Source: Rhizophagus irregularis | Lineage: Eukaryota; Glomeromycota; Glomeromycetes; Glomerales; Glomeraceae | Length of the DNA stretch: 64,000 nt | Direction: 5' to 3' | Assembly (NCBI RefSeq): GCF_026210795.1 | Contig: NC_089433.1 | Span: 5,605,001 to 5,669,000 of the forward strand | Shown here: piece after piece, positions 58,625-64,000 of the stretch | Layout: each line of letters starts with the position of its first letter | Numbering within the stretch: the first letter of the stretch is position 1 | Program-made: the position numbers and the translations under genes | The notes under the pieces: generated by a model | The model's database searches: none | What the model saw: the letters and a program-made list of their open reading frames with translations, nothing else | Told to the model about the DNA's origin: nothing

Positions 58625-59300
58625 TATGTGATACATAATATACAGATAAACTAATACGCGTAATAGCGTAATATACGTGTACACATAAACATGTGACCAA
58701 TGTGACCAAATAAACTAATTCTGATTGGTCGATCTTAAAGGGTCGCCATGGCAACAGGGTCGCCAAATACATTTTGCCTATTATTATTATTTGAAATGAT
58801 TGAGTACATTATTGTTATTATATTCGATTAGCATTTTGAAATACTCTAGCTAGAATACTTACTAATAACAAAAAAAGGTCTAAACTAATAAATAAAAAGC
58901 AAATTATAAGAACAATTTTAAATATATAAAACCTGTAATTTTAAACATGTCTGCTTATCAAATATGTATAAATAAGAGTAAATAGTTTTTGATTTATATG
59001 TAATTTTTTGTAATTTGTTTATTAAAAATTTTTCAAGTACAAATGAACTTTACTTTATATATTATGGTAAAAAAAAGATTCTTTTGTATTTTAATTTTCA
59101 TAACTAAAGTGGGTAGTGAAATAGTAATAAATACTGCAAGTGTTGGTAAAATGAATAAGAGTGTCAGTAAAATAAGTGTTGGTAAAATGTACCTGTCGGT
59201 AAAATGTGTGTCGGTAATGTGAACCAGACCCCCTGCGCATATGCGCACCCCACGTGACTTATTAAAATTAATTAAATTCGATTGGCTATGTGTCGATCTT
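58625..59300. other. Spacer with TGTCGGTAAAATGTG repeats
   Basis: 59130-59220 repeats (A/G)GTGT(T/C)GGTAAAAT-type words five times, resembling a subterminal repeat tract just before the intron-like array at 59.3 kb. 58640-58790 has TGTGACCAATGTGACCAAAT and GTCGCCATGGCAACAGGGTC. No gene is supported. Confidence 0.45.
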
Positions 59301-59329
59301 TTTAATTTTATTTTTTTATTTTTTTTTTC

Positions 59330-60060
59330 TTTAGAAACGTTTTAACGAAATGGACGAAAATAAGTGTTTCTTCATTATTTTTCATTTGCTTTGTTTAAAA
59401 ACGTTTCTTATTAATTTTTTTTTTGTAAAAAAACCTTTTGGAAGCGAAATGGGTGAAAGGCAACTAGGTAAGTCAATTTTTGTTTGCTTTGTTTAAGAAC
59501 GTTTTCTAATGTCTATTAAAATTTTTTGTAGGAACATCTCCTGGAGGCGGAATGGACCCCTGGAGATGAAAGGTAAGGGAGGAAGTCTTTTTTTCCTTTT
59601 TTTTGCTTGTTTTAGTTTAAGAACGTTTTTAACGTTCTTTTGTTAATTTTTTTCTTAGAAAAACCCTTGAAGGTGTCCCCTGAAGGTGAAATGGATTCCT
59701 GAACATAAAAGGTAAGGGAAGGAAGTCTTTTTTATTTTCCATTTGTTTTGTTTAGGAACGTTTTTTAACATTCGTTTATTAATCTTTTTTTGTAGGAACA
59801 CCCCCTGGAGGTAAAATGGACTTCTGAAGACGAAAGGTAAGGGAAGAGAATCTTGTTTTTCACTCTTTTCATTAGTTTCATTTTAGGAACGTTTTTTAAC
59901 ATTCTTCTAATAATTTATTTTTGTAGGAACACTCCTAGGACTAAATAGAAGAAGGGTGAGTGCTTCTTCCATTTTTTTCATTTTTTTTTGTTTAGAAACG
60001 TTCTTCCATTAATTTTTTTTAGGGGTACCTCTTTGAGACGAAACAGACTCCTAGAGAAAT
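59330..60060 (+). repeat. Array of about six intron-like units
   Basis: Micro-exons such as GAACACCCCCTGGAGGTAAA plus ATGGACTTCTGAAGACGAAAG are bounded by TTTTTGTAG and GGTAAGGGAAGGAAGTC. Each intron-like segment contains AGGAACGTTTTTTAACATTC-type hairpins. The 5' hairpin of other arrays is missing here, but the second hairpin and the spacing (about 120 nt) are kept. Confidence 0.65.
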
Positions 60061-60254
60061 GCAATGTAACAAAAAAAAAGATCAAAAACTAGCTTAAAAC
60101 ATTCCAAGGAAAGTCATTTTCAAATTGTTAAATAAAGAAACTTAATTTTTATTTTATTATATTTTTATTATGAAATAAAGTTATACGCGTTATAAAACAA
60201 ATAAATGATTGCTCTGATTAGCCAATCAAACTTTACTGAAACCCCCGATTTAGC

Positions 60255-60315
60255 AGCTTTGGTGCCACTTGCATGTGACTATCACATGACTCTATGGTCA
60301 CATGCAAGTGGCAAT
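60255..60315. repeat. Perfect 16-bp inverted repeat
   Basis: GCCACTTGCATGTGAC and GTCACATGCAAGTGGC are separated by about 17 bp that include ATCACATGA. It is a stable hairpin or a very small MITE, overlapping a short open frame that is not considered real. Confidence 0.7.
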
Positions 60316-60380
60316 TTTTTAAATAGTTTCTACCTTATTTCTTCACGTCAACTATATAGAGGCGATAAGAAGTGCAATAT

Positions 60381-60854
60381 AGTCAGACCCCCATATAGTC
60401 ACCTAATTGATTCCCATAAAATCAGTGATTGTATAGGGGTGTGCTTATATACAGGTACTATATCTTAATTTTGGCCGAAATTAGTAAATTATAATTTATA
60501 AAATTATGTAATCACTACGGATATTTCCTTTTTTGGTGATAGCCATTCCACAAAAATTTTTTTGCCAATTTTGTGTTGGAATGTCATGTAATATTAATTC
60601 CTAAAAAGGAAAGAAAAAATTATATGTTTCGTAATTCTGGGCGAAATTGTTTTTGGCCGAAATTATGATGTGATTAATAAAGATCTAATCACTAATAGAA
60701 ATGATATATCTGTTTGGGATTATGCGGTGATAGTAATTATAGTTGAATTGTAATTATAGAAGGGTAATTTGATAGTATTTAAAACCGTTTCTCAAAATCG
60801 AGTTCTTATAAAGAGGTGTAACTGTTTAGGGTGTGATTGTATGGGGGTCTGACT
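60381..60854. mobile_element. Pogo/Tc1-like MITE carrying a second palindromic insert
   Basis: AGTCAGACCCCCATATAGTC on the left is mirrored by GTATGGGGGTCTGACT on the right, next to TATA-rich flanks (TA duplication likely). Inside, 60470-60670 is a second foldback sequence (TTTTGGCCGAAATTA at both ends, TTTCCTTTTTT blocks), related in style to the 42745-43220 and 27644 elements. Confidence 0.6.
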
Positions 60855-60859
60855 GTATA

Positions 60860-61387
60860 TTAAATTTTTTTTTAAACAAAATATTTAATTAGACTTGTTT
60901 TCAAAAATTTTGTTTAGTTTATATCTTACTACTTCACGTTGACTGTATAGATGCGATAAAGGATCCATTTTTTAAAGTAAATTATGCATTTTTTTTCTTA
61001 TTAATTAATAGATAGTGAAATTGATAATCTTGATTACCTAATACGATGTTATGATATTTGAAAATTGCTTTAAGATATTTTTTTTAAAAAAAAAATCGGA
61101 AGAAATGACAATTATAATTAAAAAAAATGTATAAAATGTAATTTTTGAAGAATATAATATAATGTAATATTTTTTTTTTTTTTTTTGCAAGGTAGTGCAA
61201 TTTGTGAGTTTATTAATTATATAAAAAACAGAAAGTTCTGTTACATGTATAATTAATTTGTTTAAAACTCCAAACTGGTCCCCCATCTATAAGATTGCTC
61301 CCGTGCCCTACCATCACCTTATGAAATTCACCTATATCCTCCCATAGTAGCTATCAGATTATATAGGATCATCATCATCATATGGCT
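60860..61387. other. Spacer before the LINE 3' end
   Basis: AT-rich with long T and A runs. It repeats the CTTCACGT(T/C)(G/A)ACT(G/A)TATAGA(T/G)GCGATAA word also present near 60340, suggesting a duplicated short sequence. No gene is supported. Confidence 0.4.
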
Positions 61388-64000
61388 TTAGTAAATGCTT
61401 TCACTACCCTCTAAACAAAAAGAAGAACTATATTTGTATTTATATAATTTGAGATTGTTATATGCCTTCCAAATTACCCTATTTCCATTTTTAATAAATT
61501 GATTTATATATTGTCTTGTTTTTTCTAAAGTAACTGACAACTGTTCACCACATTTAAAAATTTTTCTTCCCTTCAGGTCATATGTACCATCTTCCACTTG
61601 CTGGGTTGGAATTCTTTCATATACGATACGTTGTTGTGCTGATATTTTTTTCCTTAAATCTTGCTTTTTAATTCCTTTTGTACGTTCTCAATCTGCAACT
61701 ATGTCACAACGTGGTTGCCAAATAACCTTATAAAATTCAGTAATAAACATTTCTAAAAAAAGGGAAGCAATTGTTAGTGTAGCTTTTTCTGATTTGACAA
61801 TAGACCTGAGTTCTCTATATCTTCCTTTTGGGAAAAGATTCCTTAACATTAGATGTACAAATGGGATAGGCAACTCTTGGTTAAAACCTGTTGTATGAAC
61901 AAAAGAAGTTTCTATTCCATAGATGTAGTTGTTGTATATCCTCTTGATTTAGTTGAATATATTCTTTTTTTGAGAGAAAGTCTTTAAGCATTTGTTCACA
62001 TTTGTTTATAGTATTGTTGGCCATTATTAACCATTTATCTCTGAGTTGCTGGCAATAAATTATATGATCATCATCTTCATTTTCTACAAGACATAACCTG
62101 CACTTTACATCTCCATATAAATCATATCTTCTTTCTTTCATAATTTCCAAAGTTGGTAATAGATTGTTTGTAAGCTTCAAGTGTTTGATGAAATTGTTAT
62201 TTACTGTTGTTGTTGTGCAGTTAAATCCTGTGTTTTTTTTAAATATTGCCCAAGTAACTTTCTCTTCTATCATGTGAGTTGTATCTTGGAAAATTGTTCT
62301 GTGTGTACGATTAAAGGACCATGATGCCTCTAGTGCAGACCCACATAAATTATCTATAAATTTCCTGATGTGTCTGTCAACCCTCTTACCATCCCAGTAT
62401 AAATCATATTTTAAGTCTTTCTGTTGTGAATCATTAATTGTAATGCACGTTGATTTTCCTGTGTCATTCTTAGCCACTCTGTCTGCTTCTTCATTACCTT
62501 TGACTCCTGAGTGACCTTTAACTTTTATTAGCTTTATCTCCAAATGTTTGCTGTCAATTAGATTAATTATACTACTAATTATGCTGTAATTGTTGCTTTT
62601 ACACCATATTCGAATTTTGTTTTTTCCATTTGTTAAATTTATTCTTGTGTGGTTGATGCTATCTATCGCGGCTTGAGAATCTGTAAAGATATTCGCCTCT
62701 CTGTCCTGTTTGTAAAACCAATATAGCTGATAGAATAGCTCCCAACTCTGCACGTGTAGATGAAGGCCAGTCTGTAATTGAGCTGCTGCATTCCAATATT
62801 ACCTCGTTTTTATCATTTATTATTACCCAACCTGTGCCCATATGTTTTGTAAAGTCGTTTAAATTTGTATTAAAGCGATCTGTTAGCGAGCCATCTGTAT
62901 ATATGTCAATTGTATTAGATGGATTGAATATTGATCTTAATTGGTGCAGCAGTGTTATATGTTGTGTCCTTGCTTCCTCATTTGATACTGTGTTTCGGAT
63001 GAGGGCCGTATCATAATCCTGAATTTGTATACGGTCGGATATCTGTTCTGAAATACATTGTCTCCTGGGCACTTTCTAGTCTCTATAATATCTTTAATAA
63101 CTTTGGTATCTGAGTTATTTTGGCAACTAAAGATTCTGTTAATGCAAGCCAAGTCCGAATAGTCCCTGTTGAAGTGGCAGTTATAGCTTTCTTTGTTGAC
63201 TCTTCTATCATTTAGTCTACAGCCACTACAACGTTGAATGACTTTTTGCATCATACCGCTATCCTCACTCTGGTTATTACTATTCCTGACCCAATGTTGT
63301 ATTGTAAACTTCCCTGTCTTATTGTTTTTTTTAATAATTTGTCCCCATACTAGTGTGCCATCCTGGTGTGTGTACACAAACTCCTTTTTCCTACTATCTT
63401 TAGACGGCATTTTCTTTGTCATCTTAAAAGCTTGCATGTTAATTAGGGCTTCTCTGTCAATTTCTGTTTCTCTTTCTGAATTTGAGGGCTCTATGTTAGT
63501 CTTGCAGAGGTCTTTTAGTTGGGTCGACTGTTGTATGAGGCCTGATAGCGTAGTGAACCACTTCGGAGTCCTACCTCTTGCTTGTCTCTTGTTAATGTCG
63601 CAAATTTGTTGCCATGTAATCGTGTTTGACGTGTCGTGGTTTAGTAACTGTAGCGCCCCATGTATTGAGAGGGCTGCTGCTTTCCTTATAATAAATTCTT
63701 TGTCCTTTTTTTGCAACTCTGACGCCTGTTGGTATACGAAATTCCTCACGTCTGGGCCAATTATTGGTATATTCCATTCTTCACTTTCCACTAACGGGTG
63801 AATTTTGAAAAGATAGTCATGTGCTTTCCTTATTACGTTGTACGCATGATTGTTCAACATCTTGTTAGGAACTGTAACGTCAGGGTCAGTCATTAATATG
63901 CATGATGTAATGTTTAGCGTTAGTTGCGCTTTTTTTAGTCTCATTTTGAGCATATCTGCCTGCTTCGATTGAGAGTTTAGAGCTACTAAAAATTCTGTTA
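61388..64000 (-). pseudogene. LINE (non-LTR retrotransposon) 3' half with RNase H
   Basis: On the minus strand, coming in from beyond the window: the end of a reverse-transcriptase ORF (LVALNSQSKQADMLKMRLKK onward, 63990-63070), then an RNase H domain. The RNase H residues are visible: IYTDGSL, SSTRAELGAI, NIFTDSQAAID and GNEEADRVAK. A zinc-knuckle-like C-x2-C-x8-H-x3-C (CRLCLVENEDDDHIIYC, about 62110) and a basic C-terminal domain follow to SESIY plus stop at 61388. Frameshifts fall near 63070, 62710 and 61910-61950, and an in-frame TGA replaces a likely Trp (VAD-x-ERTK, near 61690). The catalytic RT core lies outside the window. This copy cannot be active as read. Confidence 0.87.

Noticed and set aside
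63238-63801. 187-codon plus-strand frame
   Set aside because: Antisense shadow of the LINE coding sequence.
1-64000. tRNA, rRNA and CRISPR features
   Set aside because: I saw no cloverleaf with conserved T-loop bases, no rRNA words and no spacer-separated identical repeats of CRISPR type.

Overview
The window is roughly three-quarters A+T and eukaryotic: its recognisable genes carry many short spliceosomal introns (GT...AG, about 45-120 nt). The protein families (a decayed kinase-like pair, a multi-copy 'SQKK..D..KLW' family, a two-module Cys/His family, hAT, MULE and RNase-H LINE elements) and the base composition suggest an arbuscular mycorrhizal fungus (Glomeromycotina, Rhizophagus-like). 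That assignment comes from recognition, not from a search.

Layout. 0-7 kb: a three-unit tandem repeat, then a decayed pseudokinase gene split by a 4.0 kb DNA transposon (1833-5841, 3-bp target duplication ATA). 7-16 kb: small host genes, including two inverted paralogues of a Cys/His-rich protein (7696-8613 plus strand, 14986-16027 minus strand) and a small tandem pair (13081, 13975). 16.4-26.6 kb: a 10.2 kb hAT element (8-bp target duplication TTGGTGAT) with a broken transposase, a captured RRM-gene fragment, a 411-bp MITE and a nested 4.9 kb element (16855-21789, CACAGGTCGAA ends). 26.8-29.7 kb: a second copy of the pseudokinase, split by a 1.77 kb long-inverted-repeat element. 29.7-34.8 kb: repeats and a decayed multi-copy-family gene. 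34.9-42.1 kb: two intact-looking biosynthetic genes, a BAHD-type acyltransferase (442 aa, minus) and a cytochrome P450 (about 482-507 aa, plus, 10 exons), separated by an intron-like array. 43.2-55.1 kb: a replicon-like block with an SF3-type helicase gene, interrupted by a 3.5 kb satellite-bearing hAT-like element and ending in a 3.7 kb arm that is an inverted copy of the arm at 16855-20445. 55.1-57.6 kb: a MULE transposase cut by that arm. 57.7-61 kb: MITEs and another intron-like array. 61.4-64.0 kb: the 3' half of a LINE running off the window.

Three results stand out. First, several separate regions hold arrays of intron-like units (GTAAGT, stem-loop, second stem-loop, polypyrimidine, TTTTGTAG) spaced by 20-42 nt micro-exons; the stems differ between units but keep pairing, as expected of selected RNA or DNA structure, and at least three arrays lie inside DNA transposon-like elements. 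Second, the helicase block has in-frame TGA codons at plausible Trp positions. This could be recoding, but G-to-A decay of TGG is seen directly elsewhere in the window (kinase copy 1 TAG versus copy 2 TGG). Third, target-site duplications resolve the nesting order of six elements. The host genes that look intact end in TGA or TAA normally, so TGA is a stop in the nuclear code here.
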